Source: Plantactinospora soyae
GTDB taxonomy: Bacteria > Actinomycetota > Actinomycetes > Mycobacteriales > Micromonosporaceae
NCBI RefSeq assembly: GCF_014874095.1
Contig: NZ_JADBEB010000001.1
Location: 4,030,001-4,094,000, forward strand
Length of the DNA: 64,000 nucleotides
Direction of reading: 5' to 3'
Shown here: piece by piece, positions 9,149 through 17,689 of the stretch
Numbering within the stretch: the stretch's first letter is position 1
How the letters are laid out: each line of letters begins with the position of its first letter
Notes under the pieces: model-generated
What the model saw: only the letters and a program-made list of their open reading frames with translations
Databases searched by the model: none
What the model was told of the DNA's origin: nothing
Program-made: the position numbers and the translations under genes

Positions 9149-9565
9149 ATGACCAGCGTTCCGCGTGACGCCCCGGTCGCTACGGACGTGCTGACCCGAC
9201 GGGTCGAGACCTACCTGACGATGGCGCGGACCAGTCTGCGCGGCGTCGACCTCGACCTAGCCGAGCGGCTCGCCGACTGCCTGCGGACGCTCGTCGCCGA
9301 CACCGCCACGGCCAGCGCGGCGGACCGGGCCCGGGTCCGCGCCGCCGTGCACGCCCTCGTGCTGCGCCGTGAGGCCCACGGCCGGGTGCTGCCCCGGCGT
9401 TCCCTCGCCGCCGCCCAACAGGTGATCAACCAGGTCGCCCGGCAGCTCGGCCGGCCCGAGCTGGCGGTGCCGTCCACTCCGGACGAGCCGGACGACGTCG
9501 CCCCCGGCGACCTCGTGCCCCGACTGGCGGCACACTCCGTCGACTCGCCCTGCGCCGTCGGCTGA
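9149..9565 (+). CDS. conserved-looking hypothetical protein
   Basis: 138 residues from an ATG at 9149; an AAGGGGG run lies 8 bases upstream. The protein is alpha-helical and alanine/arginine-rich, with no membrane segment or signal peptide: helices around 'RRVETYLTMARTSLRG', 'LAERLADCLRTLVAD', 'ADRARVRAAVHALVLRRE' and 'AAAQQVINQVARQLGR'. No family recognised. An AT-richer stretch at 9061-9115 between it and the divergent lhr gene probably carries the promoters. Immediately after the stop comes a 15-bp tandem repeat; a frame shifted relative to the stop would continue into a proline-rich 'APPPE/D' tail, so an older longer version or a frameshift cannot be excluded. Confidence 0.6.
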   Translation: MTSVPRDAPVATDVLTRRVETYLTMARTSLRGVDLDLAERLADCLRTLVADTATASAADRARVRAAVHALVLRREAHGRVLPRRSLAAAQQVINQVARQLGRPELAVPSTPDEPDDVAPGDLVPRLAAHSVDSPCAVG

Positions 9566-9584
9566 CGAGAAGCAGCGCCACCTC

Positions 9585-9659
9585 GACGCACCGCCACCCG
9601 AGGCACCGCCACCCGACGCAGCCCCACCCGAGGCACCGCCACCCGACGTACCGGCCCCC
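9585..9659. repeat. five-unit 15-bp tandem repeat
   Basis: Five consecutive 15-base units close to GACGCACCGCCACCC, alternating GAC and GAG at the start of each unit; the last is more diverged. In one forward frame it would encode repeats of D/E-A-P-P-P. It lies between the 138-residue gene and the mrp operon. Confidence 0.8.
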
Positions 9660-9770
9660 GGGCGGGGTGGATTCGGCGAAACCGCCTCGTTGACGGCCAA
9701 CTCTGTCGTCTGATCCTTCTACAGGCGCAGACCTCGGGTGGAATCGCGCCGACACCCACCTGGAGTACGC

Positions 9771-12713
9771 ATGCTGATGCTGCTGGCCCTGCATCTGGTG
9801 GCCGCGGCGACGGCGCCCGCACTCGTGCGACGGTGGGGCCGGTGGGCCTGCTACCCACTGGCACTCGCTCCGGCCGCCGCGCTCGGCTGGGCGGTCGCGT
9901 ACGCCGGGACGGTCCGGAACGGCGGCGCGGTCGTCGAGACGTACCCCTGGGTTCCGGGGTTGGGGCTCGGCCTGGACCTGCGGGTCGACACCCTCTCCTG
10001 GCTGCTGGTGGTGCTGATCGGCGGCATCGGCGCCCTGGTGCTGGTCTACTGCGTGCGGTACTTCGACGCCGACGAGCCCGGCCTCGGCCAGTTCGCCGCG
10101 ATCTTCGTCGGGTTCGCCGGCGCCATGCTCGGGGTGGTGGTCGCCGACAATCTGCTGCTGCTCTACGTCTTCTGGGAGCTGACCAGCGTCTTTTCGTACC
10201 TGCTGATCGGGCACAACCCGGAGAAACTGGCCAGTCGGCGGGCGGCGGCGCGGGCGCTCCTGGTGACCACCCTGGGCGGACTGGTCCTGCTGGTCGGGTT
10301 CATCATGCTCGGCCAGCACGCCGGCACGTACCGCTGGTCGGAGATCGCTGCCCGGCCGCCGCCGTCCGGCACCTACCTCGGCGTGGCGCTGGTGCTGATC
10401 CTGCTCGGCGCGCTCGCCAAGTCGGCGATCTTCCCACTCAGCTTCTGGCTGCCGGCCGCGATGGCCGCACCGACCCCGGTCAGCGCCTACCTGCATGCCG
10501 CCGCCATGGTCAAGGCCGGCGTCTACCTGGTCGCCCTGCTCGCACCCGCATACGCCGCTGCCGGCCCCTGGCGTCCGGTGGTGTACGTCGCCGGGACCGT
10601 CACCATGCTCGCCGGCGGTTGGGCGGCGCTGCGCCAGGTCGACCTGAAGCTGCTGCTGGCGTACGGCACCGTCAGTCAGCTCGGGCTGCTGATCCTGGTC
10701 GTCGGGGCCGGCACCCCGGAGGCCGCGCTCGCCGGCACCGCGCTGCTGCTCGGCCACGCCCTGTTCAAGGCGGCGCTGTTCCTCGTGGTCGGAATCATCG
10801 ACCGCCGGGCCGGCACCCGGGACCTGACCGTGCTCTCCGGGCTGTGGCGGCGGATGCCGCTGGTCTGCGCGGTCGCCGTACTCGCCGCCGCCTCCATGGC
10901 CGGCGTGCCGCCGCTGTTGGGCTTCGCCGCCAAGGAGGCGGTCTTCGAGGCATTCACCGGCGATCCGCCGCTGCTCGTCGCCGTGCTGCTCGGGGCCACG
11001 ATGACGGCCGGCTACAGCGCCCGGTTCGTCTGGGGAGCCTTCGCCGCCCGGCCCGGCGTCGAGCCGACTGCGACCCGTCGCGTCGAGCCGGCGCTGCTCG
11101 TGCCGGCCGCCCTGCTCGCCGGGGCCGGGCTGGTCCTCGGGGTACTGGCCGGCGCGGTCGGCGGGCTGCTCGCCCCGTACACCCGGTTGTTCGGGCCGAC
11201 CGGTCACCACCTGGCGCTCTGGCCCGGCCCGGGGCTCGCACTCGGCCTCTCGGGGCTGGCCCTGGCCGGCGGCGGGCTGATCTTCGCGTTGCGGAACCGG
11301 ACCGGTGCGGTGGTCGCCCGGCTGCGGGCCCCTGTCGACGGCGACACCGCGTACGGCTACGCGACCCACGGGCTCGACCGGCTGGCCGTCGAGATGACCG
11401 GCGCGACCCAGCGCGGCTCCCTGCCGCAGTACCTCGGCATCATCCTGCTGGCTCTGGTCGTCGTGCCCGGCGGCGCGCTGCTGTTCGGACGGCCGTGGCC
11501 GCAACGGTGGATGCTCTGGGACAGCCCGTTGCAGGCCGTCGTGGCGACGGTGCTCGCGGTGGCCGCGGTGCTCACCGTCCGGGCCCGGCGCCGGCTCACC
11601 GCCGTGATCCTGCTCGGAGTCACCGGCTACGGCACCGCGATGCTCTTCGTGCTGCACGGGGCGCCGGACCTGGCGCTGACCCAGTTCCTGGTGGAGACCG
11701 TCACGATCGTGATCTTCGTGTTGGTGCTGCGCCGCCTGCCGCCCCGGTTCTCGGTCCGGCCACTGCCCGGCAGCCGGTGGGTCAGGGTCGCCCTCGGGGT
11801 GGCGGTCGGGGTGGTCGTCTCCGCGATGGCCCTGGCCGCGGTCGGCGGCCGACGGGCCGTACCGATTTCCGAGGAGTTCCCGGAGCCGGCGCGGTCGTTC
11901 GGGTACGGCCGCAACGTGGTCAACGTGATCCTGGTCGACATCCGGGCCTGGGACACCATGGGCGAGCTGGCCGTGCTGGTGGTGGCGGCCACCGGCGTCG
12001 CCAGCCTGATCTTCCAGCATCGGCGGGGCGTCGGACGTCCCCGCCGACGGGACCTGCCGGCGAGATCGCCCGGATCCGAGAAGGCCTGGCTACGGGCCGG
12101 CCCGACGCTGCGTACCCGCAGCCGCTCGATCGTCCTGGAGGTGGTCGTCCGGCTGATCTTCCACACCGTCGTGGTGTTCTCCATCTTCCTGTTGTTCTCC
12201 GGGCACAACGCTCCCGGCGGCGGGTTCACCGGCGGCCTGGTGGCCGGTCTCGCGCTCGCGGTCCGCTACCTCGCCGGTGGCCGGCACGAACTCGACCAAG
12301 CGGCCCCGGTCGACGCCGGCGTCGTGCTCGGCACCGGCCTGCTCGTCGCGGTGGGCACCGGGATGGCGGCCCTGCTGACCGGGAGCCCGGTGCTCCGGAG
12401 CACGGTCCTGGACCTGCACCTGCCGCTGATCGGCGACGTGCACCTGGTCACCTCGATCTTCTTCGACATCGGTGTCTACCTGGTCGTGGTCGGCCTGGCC
12501 CTGGACATCCTGCGCAGCCTCGGCGCCGAGGTGGACCGGCAGATCGAGGCGGAGGACGAGCCCGGCACCGGGCTGCGGACCGACCGGGACGGCGAGCCGG
12601 AACCGGCCGGGGAACCGGATCGGCCGGCCGGGTCCGACCAGCCGCCTGCCGGAGCCGACCAGCCGCCTGCCGGAGCCGATCCCGGCTCTGCGGCACTGCG
12701 GCGGCCGAGATGA
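9771..12713 (+). CDS. mrpA: Na+/H+ antiporter subunit A (MrpA) fused to MrpB
   Basis: 980 residues from an ATG at 9771 behind GGAG. Largest subunit of the multi-subunit Mrp/Mnh cation/proton antiporter, evolutionarily related to complex I subunit NuoL. The N-terminal two thirds carry the proton-pumping helices, including 'DNLLLLYVFWELTS' with the key glutamate and 'LGALAKSAIFPLSFWLP' with the conserved lysine. A short DUF4040-like block ('APDLALTQFLVETVTIV') follows. The last third, from 'FHTVVVFSIFLLFSGHNAPGGGFTGG', is the MnhB domain, so subunits A and B are one chain, as is usual in actinobacteria. The hydrophilic C-terminal tail has a 21-bp in-frame tandem duplication. It overlaps the next gene by 4 bases (ATGA) and heads a tightly coupled operon for sodium and pH homeostasis. 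Confidence 0.95.
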   Translation: MLMLLALHLVAAATAPALVRRWGRWACYPLALAPAAALGWAVAYAGTVRNGGAVVETYPWVPGLGLGLDLRVDTLSWLLVVLIGGIGALVLVYCVRYFDADEPGLGQFAAIFVGFAGAMLGVVVADNLLLLYVFWELTSVFSYLLIGHNPEKLASRRAAARALLVTTLGGLVLLVGFIMLGQHAGTYRWSEIAARPPPSGTYLGVALVLILLGALAKSAIFPLSFWLPAAMAAPTPVSAYLHAAAMVKAGVYLVALLAPAYAAAGPWRPVVYVAGTVTMLAGGWAALRQVDLKLLLAYGTVSQLGLLILVVGAGTPEAALAGTALLLGHALFKAALFLVVGIIDRRAGTRDLTVLSGLWRRMPLVCAVAVLAAASMAGVPPLLGFAAKEAVFEAFTGDPPLLVAVLLGATMTAGYSARFVWGAFAARPGVEPTATRRVEPALLVPAALLAGAGLVLGVLAGAVGGLLAPYTRLFGPTGHHLALWPGPGLALGLSGLALAGGGLIFALRNRTGAVVARLRAPVDGDTAYGYATHGLDRLAVEMTGATQRGSLPQYLGIILLALVVVPGGALLFGRPWPQRWMLWDSPLQAVVATVLAVAAVLTVRARRRLTAVILLGVTGYGTAMLFVLHGAPDLALTQFLVETVTIVIFVLVLRRLPPRFSVRPLPGSRWVRVALGVAVGVVVSAMALAAVGGRRAVPISEEFPEPARSFGYGRNVVNVILVDIRAWDTMGELAVLVVAATGVASLIFQHRRGVGRPRRRDLPARSPGSEKAWLRAGPTLRTRSRSIVLEVVVRLIFHTVVVFSIFLLFSGHNAPGGGFTGGLVAGLALAVRYLAGGRHELDQAAPVDAGVVLGTGLLVAVGTGMAALLTGSPVLRSTVLDLHLPLIGDVHLVTSIFFDIGVYLVVVGLALDILRSLGAEVDRQIEAEDEPGTGLRTDRDGEPEPAGEPDRPAGSDQPPAGADQPPAGADPGSAALRRPR
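12634..12675 (+). repeat. 21-bp tandem duplication in the mrpA tail
   Basis: Two identical in-frame 21-base units encode a repeated seven-residue 'DQPPAGA' word in the cytoplasmic tail. Recent slippage is the simplest explanation. Confidence 0.85.
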
Positions 12714-13213
12714 GTCCCCCGCTGGTCCTGGTGGTCGTGGTCGGGGTGCTCTTCGCCGCCGGGGTCACCCTGCTGCTGGAGCGGAGCCTCAGCCGGGTGC
12801 TGATCGGCATCATCCTGCTCGGCAACGGGGTCAACCTGCTCCTGCTGCTGACCGGCCGGTCCGGGAGCGCGCCGATCCTCGGCGTCACCCCGGCCGGCGA
12901 GATGAGCGATCCGCTGCCCCAGGCGATGGTGCTCACCGCCGTCGTCATCACCCTCGGCCTGACCGCGTTCCTGCTCGCGATGGCGTACCGGAGCTGGCAG
13001 TTGACCGGACACGACGAGGTCCGGGCCGACCCGGAGGACCGCCGGATCGTACGGCACGCCGCGCGGGGCGAGAGCTCCGTCCCGGACGACGACCTCGGTG
13101 CCGGCGTACGGCCCTGGGCGGAACCGAGCGGCGGGACCGGGCAAGTGGATCCGGAGCAGGTCGATCCCGAACCGGGGCCCCGCCGGCTCGACCGCGAGGC
13201 GGACGAGCGATGA
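12710..13213 (+). CDS. mrpC: Na+/H+ antiporter subunit C (MrpC)
   Basis: 167 residues. The first 105 form the three-helix MrpC/NuoK-like unit: 'LLLERSLSRVLIGIILLGNGVNLLLLLTG' shows the conserved G-N-x-x-N-L-L core, and 'DPLPQAMVLTAVVITLGLTAFLLAMAY' the third helix with the family P-Q-A-L/M-V-L-T-A-I/V-V-I motif. Roughly 60 charged residues follow as an actinobacterial cytoplasmic tail. It works only as part of the whole Mrp complex in the membrane. The start ATG overlaps the mrpA stop, and its stop overlaps the mrpD start (both ATGA). Confidence 0.93.
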   Translation: MSPPLVLVVVVGVLFAAGVTLLLERSLSRVLIGIILLGNGVNLLLLLTGRSGSAPILGVTPAGEMSDPLPQAMVLTAVVITLGLTAFLLAMAYRSWQLTGHDEVRADPEDRRIVRHAARGESSVPDDDLGAGVRPWAEPSGGTGQVDPEQVDPEPGPRRLDREADER

Positions 13214-14826
13214 ACTTCCTGGTACCGCTGCCGGTGGTCGTACCGCTGCTCGGGGCGGCACTCACCCTGATCCTGATCCGCCGGCCGATTCTCCAGCGGG
13301 CGATCAGCGTCGCGGTCCTCGTGATCACCCTCACCGTCGCGATCCTGCTGCTCTGGCACGCGTACCGGGACGGGCCGCTGGTCGTCTACGTCGGCGAATG
13401 GCCCGCGCCGCTCGGCATCGTCCTGGTGGCCGACCAGTTGGCCGCGCTGATGCTGGTGGCCTCGGCGGCGGTGACCCTGTGTGTGCTGCTCTACTCGATC
13501 GGCGAGGGCCGGGCGGATCCGGGCCAGCACGCGCCGGTGGTGATCTACCACCCCACCTATCTGGTGCTGACCGCCGGAGTGACCAACGCCTTCCTCTCCG
13601 GGGACCTGTTCAACCTCTTCGTCGGCTTCGAGATCCTGCTGGCGGCGAGCTACGTGCTGTTGACCCTCGGCGGTACCGAGGAGCGGATCCGGGCCGGCAC
13701 CACGTACGTCGTGGTCAGCCTGCTGTCATCGATGATCTTCCTCACCGCGATCGGCCTGGTGTACGCGGCGACCGGAACGCTGAACCTGGCCCAGCTCGTA
13801 CACCGCCTCGACGGGCTGCCGGCCGAACTGCAACTGGTGCTGCACTTCATGCTGCTGCTCGCGTTCGGCATCAAGGCGGCGGTCTTTCCGCTCTCCGCCT
13901 GGCTGCCGGACAGTTACCCGACCGCGCCGGCACCGGTCACCGCGGTCTTCGCCGGCCTGCTGACCAAGGTCGGCGTCTACGCGATCATCCGGACCGAGAC
14001 GTTGCTCTTCCCGGACGGCCGCGCGGCCGAGGTGCTGCTGATGGTGGCGCTGCTGACCATGCTGGTTGGCATCCTCGGCGCCGTCGCCCAGTCCGACATC
14101 AAGCGGCTGCTGTCGTTCACCCTGGTCAGCCACATCGGCTACATGCTCTTCGGGATCGCGCTGACCTCGGCGGCCGGACTGGCCGGGGCGATCTTCTACG
14201 TGGTGCACCACATCACCGTCCAGACCACCCTGTTCCTGGCCGCCGGACTGGTCGAACGCCGGGCCGGCAGCACCAATCTGGACCGGATCGGCGGGCTGGC
14301 CCGGACGGCTCCGCTGCTCGGCCTGCTGTTCTTCCTGCCGGCGCTGAGCCTCGCCGGAGTCCCCCCGTTCTCCGGTTTCCTCGGCAAGCTCGGCCTGTTG
14401 CAGGCCGGCGTCGCCGCCGGTGGGGTCCTGGCCTGGCTGTTGGTGGCCGGCGGCACGCTGACCAGCCTGCTCACCCTCTACGCGACGACGAAGGTCTGGA
14501 ACCTGGCTTTCTGGCGCTCGCCCCGGACGCCCGACCCCGAGGCGGCGGGCGGGCGGCGCCCGGCGAACGTCGACGAGGCCAAGGCGCCGGACCGTGATTC
14601 GGCGGGCGGGCAGCCGGACCGTGACTCGGCGGGCGGGCAGCCCGACCCCGGGGCGGCGGAGCGGCTGCCCCGGCTGATGGTGTGGGCCACCGTCGCGCTG
14701 GTCGTACTCGGCCTGGGGCTGACCGTGGCGGCCGGCCCGCTCTTCGGGGTCAGCGCCGAGGCGGCCGAGGACCTGCGGCAACGCACCCCGTACGTGGACG
14801 CGGTCTTTCCCGGCGGTGCGCCGTGA
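13210..14826 (+). CDS. mrpD: Na+/H+ antiporter subunit D (MrpD)
   Basis: 538 residues; second NuoN/M-like proton-translocating subunit of the Mrp antiporter. Conserved elements: 'GDLFNLFVGFEILLAASYVLLTLGG' with the glutamate in helix 5, 'AFGIKAAVFPLSAWLPDSYPTAPAPV' with the helix 7 lysine, 'KRLLSFTLVSHIGYMLFG' with the helix 8 lysine and histidine, and 'SLAGVPPFSGFLGKL'. A hydrophilic insert near residues 440-490 carries an in-frame 27-bp tandem repeat ('PDRDSAGGQ' twice), a variable loop likely in the cytoplasm. The start overlaps mrpC by 4 bases. The next start (mrpE) comes 13 bases after its stop. Confidence 0.95.
   Translation: MNFLVPLPVVVPLLGAALTLILIRRPILQRAISVAVLVITLTVAILLLWHAYRDGPLVVYVGEWPAPLGIVLVADQLAALMLVASAAVTLCVLLYSIGEGRADPGQHAPVVIYHPTYLVLTAGVTNAFLSGDLFNLFVGFEILLAASYVLLTLGGTEERIRAGTTYVVVSLLSSMIFLTAIGLVYAATGTLNLAQLVHRLDGLPAELQLVLHFMLLLAFGIKAAVFPLSAWLPDSYPTAPAPVTAVFAGLLTKVGVYAIIRTETLLFPDGRAAEVLLMVALLTMLVGILGAVAQSDIKRLLSFTLVSHIGYMLFGIALTSAAGLAGAIFYVVHHITVQTTLFLAAGLVERRAGSTNLDRIGGLARTAPLLGLLFFLPALSLAGVPPFSGFLGKLGLLQAGVAAGGVLAWLLVAGGTLTSLLTLYATTKVWNLAFWRSPRTPDPEAAGGRRPANVDEAKAPDRDSAGGQPDRDSAGGQPDPGAAERLPRLMVWATVALVVLGLGLTVAAGPLFGVSAEAAEDLRQRTPYVDAVFPGGAP
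14587..14640 (+). repeat. 27-bp tandem repeat in mrpD
   Basis: Two 27-base in-frame units differing at one third-codon position encode 'PDRDSAGGQ' twice; a third, diverged partial unit follows. It lies in a non-conserved hydrophilic loop. Confidence 0.85.
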
Positions 14827-14839
14827 CCGGCGGTGCACC

Positions 14840-15481
14840 GTGACCGGCGGTGACCTGCCGGAGTACGCCGATCCGCCGGCCCGGCACCGGGGGACACGCG
14901 GCTGGCGTGCGGTGTGGGGTTGGCGGCCGGACCGGCGCCGGTTCCGGGACAACCTGTTCACGGTCGCCTGGCTCGTCGCGGTCTGGAGCCTGCTGTGGGG
15001 CGAGTTCTCCCTCGGCAACCTCCTCGGCGGGGCTCTCGTGGCCGTGGTCGTGCTGGTCTTCCTGCCACTGCCCCGGGTGACCTTCGGGGGCCGGCTCCGA
15101 CCGCTGGCCCTGGCCGACCTGGTCGTCCGGTTCGTCGTCGAACTGGTGGTGGCGAGCGTGCAGGTCGGCTGGGTCGCGGTACGCCCCGGCCCGCCACCCC
15201 GGAACGCGATCATCGCCGTCCGGTTGCGGGTACACAGCGACCTCAACCTGACCCTGACCGCCGAGGTGCTGTCGCTGGTGCCGGGAACGCTCATCGTCGA
15301 GGCGGACCGGGACACCGGAACGCTGTACGTGCACGTTCTGGACGTCCGTGGCGCCGAGGACCTGGCGCAGAGCCGGGCCCGGATCCTGGCGCTGGAGACC
15401 CGCCTGGTCCGGGTGGTCGGCTCCGCCGCGGAACTGCGCCTGCTCTCGCCCACACATCCCGAACCGGAAGGATCCAGATGA
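14840..15481 (+). CDS. mrpE: Na+/H+ antiporter subunit E (MrpE)
   Basis: 213 residues from a GTG at 14840. After about 40 basic residues come the two MrpE helices ('NLFTVAWLVAVWSLLWGEFSLGNLLGG' and 'VAVVVLVFLPLP'), then the family's cytoplasmic domain 'RNAIIAVRLRVHSDLNLTLTAEVLSLVPGTLIVEAD' and 'LYVHVLDV'. MrpE is an accessory membrane subunit needed for full antiporter function. The start region is a short tandem array: the 13-base word GTGACCGGCGGTG occurs twice at 14823-14852, so the mrpD stop and mrpE start lie inside a local duplication. Stop overlaps mrpF (ATGA). Confidence 0.92.
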   Translation: MTGGDLPEYADPPARHRGTRGWRAVWGWRPDRRRFRDNLFTVAWLVAVWSLLWGEFSLGNLLGGALVAVVVLVFLPLPRVTFGGRLRPLALADLVVRFVVELVVASVQVGWVAVRPGPPPRNAIIAVRLRVHSDLNLTLTAEVLSLVPGTLIVEADRDTGTLYVHVLDVRGAEDLAQSRARILALETRLVRVVGSAAELRLLSPTHPEPEGSR

Positions 15482-15738
15482 CTGTCACCGTCGTTATCGT
15501 CGCCATCCTGCTCTCGGTCGCGGCGGGGCTGGCCCTGTTCCGCGTCGTACGCGGCCCCGCCCTGCTGGACCGGATGGTCGCGGTGGAGGTACTCCTCTCG
15601 ATCATGATCGGTGCACTCGGCGCGGAGGCGGCCGTCAACCGGCACGCCACCACCCTGCCGATCCTGATCGCCCTGTCGATGCTGGGCTTCATCGGCTCGG
15701 TGTCCCTGGTGCGGTTCGCCGCCGGGGAGGAGGCGTGA
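15478..15738 (+). CDS. mrpF: Na+/H+ antiporter subunit F (MrpF)
   Basis: 86 residues, three membrane helices, the normal MrpF size. 'RVVRGPALLDRMVAVEVL' is the characteristic cytoplasmic loop with R-G-P-x-x-x-D-R, and 'LPILIALSMLGFIGSVSLVRF' the last helix. Small structural subunit of the Mrp antiporter. A GGAAGGA ribosome site lies inside the end of mrpE; the start overlaps the mrpE stop and the stop overlaps the mrpG GTG. Confidence 0.93.
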   Translation: MTVTVVIVAILLSVAAGLALFRVVRGPALLDRMVAVEVLLSIMIGALGAEAAVNRHATTLPILIALSMLGFIGSVSLVRFAAGEEA

Positions 15739-16094
15739 GCGGCGCGGATCTGCTGGACGTGCTCGTGGCGGCCTGTCTGGTCGCCGGAGGCCTGCTGAGC
15801 CTGCTCGCCGGGATCGGGCTGCTCCGGTTTCCCGACGTACTCACCCGGATGCACGCGGCGACCAAGCCGCAGGTGCTCGGGGTGCTGCTCATCCTGCTGG
15901 CGCTGGCGGTGAGCCTGCGCAACGGTGCCGACCTGGCCACGCTGGTGCTGATCGGCGGGTTCCAGCTGGCCACGGCGCCGCTGGCTGCCCAGATGATCGG
16001 CCGGGCCGCCTACCGGACCGGGCGGGTCCGCGCCGATCTGCTGGTGGCCGACGAGTTGGCGGACCGCGGGGACGGGCCCGGGGACGGGACCTGA
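15735..16094 (+). CDS. mrpG: Na+/H+ antiporter subunit G (MrpG)
   Basis: 119 residues from a GTG overlapping the mrpF stop. Three helices with the MrpG hallmark 'GIGLLRFPDVLTRMHAATKPQVLGVLLILLA'. The last 25 residues are a charged tail. It ends the mrp operon; the next gene is convergent, with only 24 bases between stops and no obvious hairpin terminator. Confidence 0.93.
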   Translation: MSGADLLDVLVAACLVAGGLLSLLAGIGLLRFPDVLTRMHAATKPQVLGVLLILLALAVSLRNGADLATLVLIGGFQLATAPLAAQMIGRAAYRTGRVRADLLVADELADRGDGPGDGT

Positions 16095-16118
16095 GCGGGC
16101 CACGGGCCCGCCCGCCGG

Positions 16119-16499
16119 CTACGACCCGGCGGGAAAGGCCATCGTGCCGAGCAGTCCGAGGGCACCGGGCAGCCGGGTGTCCTGCCGAAGGAACTGGACG
16201 ACGACCGGAACCTGGGACCGTACGACACAGCCGAACCGTCGCCCCAGGACGATCGCCTCCGGATCGACGAGATCGTTCAGGCGTACGTGCCGGACCCGGC
16301 GCGCGCCGACCTCGATCGGGTACGGCCCGACCGGTTCCCGGTCCTCGTAGTAGATCGTCAACTCCAGTTCGGCGGTCTCGTCCCCCGTGTTGAGCACACA
16401 CAACTGGTCGAAGCTGGTGAACTCGGGTTCCTCACCACTGCTCGGGAAGGGGATCCGGCCACCCGGGACCACCCACACCCGTCCGCCGAGCCCGGTCAT
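16119..16499 (-). CDS. ASRT-family protein (sensory rhodopsin transducer-like)
   Basis: 126 residues. Lines up with the Anabaena sensory rhodopsin transducer family: N-terminal 'GRVWVVPGGRIPFPSSGEEP', 'CVLNTGDETAELELTIYYED', 'GARRVRHVRLNDLVDPEAI' and 'QVPVVVQFLRQDTR', ending 'LLGTMAFPAGS'. The founder is a soluble beta-rich tetramer that binds a sensory rhodopsin, but most bacterial relatives have no rhodopsin beside them and the family has been proposed to bind carbohydrates or other ligands. Here it follows a sugar-lactone oxidase gene, whose stop overlaps this start (TGATG at 16497-16501), so a function linked to that oxidase is more likely than light sensing (inference). Confidence 0.85.
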   Translation of the reverse strand: MTGLGGRVWVVPGGRIPFPSSGEEPEFTSFDQLCVLNTGDETAELELTIYYEDREPVGPYPIEVGARRVRHVRLNDLVDPEAIVLGRRFGCVVRSQVPVVVQFLRQDTRLPGALGLLGTMAFPAGS

Positions 16500-17689
16500 C
16501 ACTCGTCCCTCAGCAGCCGGGCGAGGTCCGGGGTGAGGAAGACGTCGTCCGGATCGAGCCGACTGCGGAGGTCGGCGAACCTCTGCCACTGTGGATAGAG
16601 CCCGCGCAGCTCCCGGGCGGTCAGCGAGTGCTTCTTCCCCCAGTGCGGGCGGCCGTCGTGCTGCCGGAACACGGCCTCGACGTCGTCGAAGTACTCCCGG
16701 TGGGGCAGCGAGTTGTTCTGTATGCAGGCGATCGTGGTGGTGGCCCGGCCGTACGCGGTGCTGAGCCAGATGTCGTCCTCGGCGACGGTGCGGACCAGGA
16801 TCCGCCAGGCCACCCCGGTCCGGTGCCGGTTCAGGACCCGGCGGCGGATCTCCGCGAAGCAGGCGTGGAACGCCTCCGACGGAATGGCGTACTCGATCTC
16901 GTCGAAGCGCAGTTCCCGGTGCCGGGGAATGGTCCGGTGACTCGGGCCGGTCTCGGTCGTCCGGGGCTCCCCGGCCGGGGTGAACGCCGGCTCGTCGTCG
17001 CGCAGGTTGAGGGTCCGGATCTGGGTGGTGTCGGTACGCGGGTACCAGTAGAAGTCCATGTTCCGGTTCTGCCGCTGCAACTGGTGCAGATGCTCCAGGG
17101 TCCAGGCGATGGACGAGCACCAGCTCCGGCGCCGCAGATGGTAGGTCGGGCCGAGCCGCAGCGTCATCCGGGTCACCACACCGAGTGCGCCCAGGGACAG
17201 TCGGACCGCCGGAAGCAGGCTCGCGTTCCGCTCCGCGCAGACGTCCAGCACCTCGCCGGTGCCGGTCACCAGCCGTACGCCGGCCACCTGAGTGGACAGA
17301 TTGCCGAAGCGCAGCCCGGTGCCGTGCGTACCGGTGGCGGTGGCGCCGGCGATCGTCTGCACGTCGACGTCGCCGAGGTTGTCCATCGCCAACCCCGCTT
17401 CGTACAGGGCCTCGCCGAGTTCGCCCAGCGGTTCGCCGGCGCTCACCGTGGCCAGGTACGGATCCTCGTGCCGCCGCACCGACCGCTCCAGCCCGGTCAG
17501 GCTGACCAGTACGTCGTCGGTCCGGACCAGTGCGCTGGACGAGTGACCGGCGCCGACCGGCCGGAGCTTCGTCGACGTCCGACGGGCCCGGTCGACCAGC
17601 GCCCGGAGCGCGTCCTCGTCGGCCGGCGCGACCTGCTCCCGAGGGGTGAAGCGCAGGCTTCCGGACCAGTTGCGCCACTGGCGTCCCAA
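16499..17689 (-). CDS. FAD-linked sugar-1,4-lactone oxidase
   Basis: 396 residues from a TTG at 17689 that has a strong GGGAGG 5-6 bases before it; a GTG at 17782 would add 31 unconventional residues. Member of the vanillyl-alcohol oxidase/FAD_binding_4 superfamily, closest to D-arabinono- and L-gulono-1,4-lactone oxidases. Seen: 'WSGSLRFTP' at the start, the FAD-binding 'RPVGAGHSSSALV', 'DVDVQTIAGATATGTHGTG' and, near the C-terminus, the 'RPHWGKKHSL' H-W-G-K motif typical of this ALO group. It oxidises a sugar lactone or polyol at C2 with O2 as probable acceptor; the actual substrate is unknown. Translationally coupled to the ASRT-like gene downstream; divergent from the CNNM genes. Confidence 0.88.
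   Translation of the reverse strand: MGRQWRNWSGSLRFTPREQVAPADEDALRALVDRARRTSTKLRPVGAGHSSSALVRTDDVLVSLTGLERSVRRHEDPYLATVSAGEPLGELGEALYEAGLAMDNLGDVDVQTIAGATATGTHGTGLRFGNLSTQVAGVRLVTGTGEVLDVCAERNASLLPAVRLSLGALGVVTRMTLRLGPTYHLRRRSWCSSIAWTLEHLHQLQRQNRNMDFYWYPRTDTTQIRTLNLRDDEPAFTPAGEPRTTETGPSHRTIPRHRELRFDEIEYAIPSEAFHACFAEIRRRVLNRHRTGVAWRILVRTVAEDDIWLSTAYGRATTTIACIQNNSLPHREYFDDVEAVFRQHDGRPHWGKKHSLTARELRGLYPQWQRFADLRSRLDPDDVFLTPDLARLLRDE

Noticed and set aside
9426-12020. 864-residue leftward frame opposite mrpA
   Set aside because: H/Q/R/G/D-rich reading of the opposite strand of mrpA, with no family resemblance; a high-G+C mirror frame.
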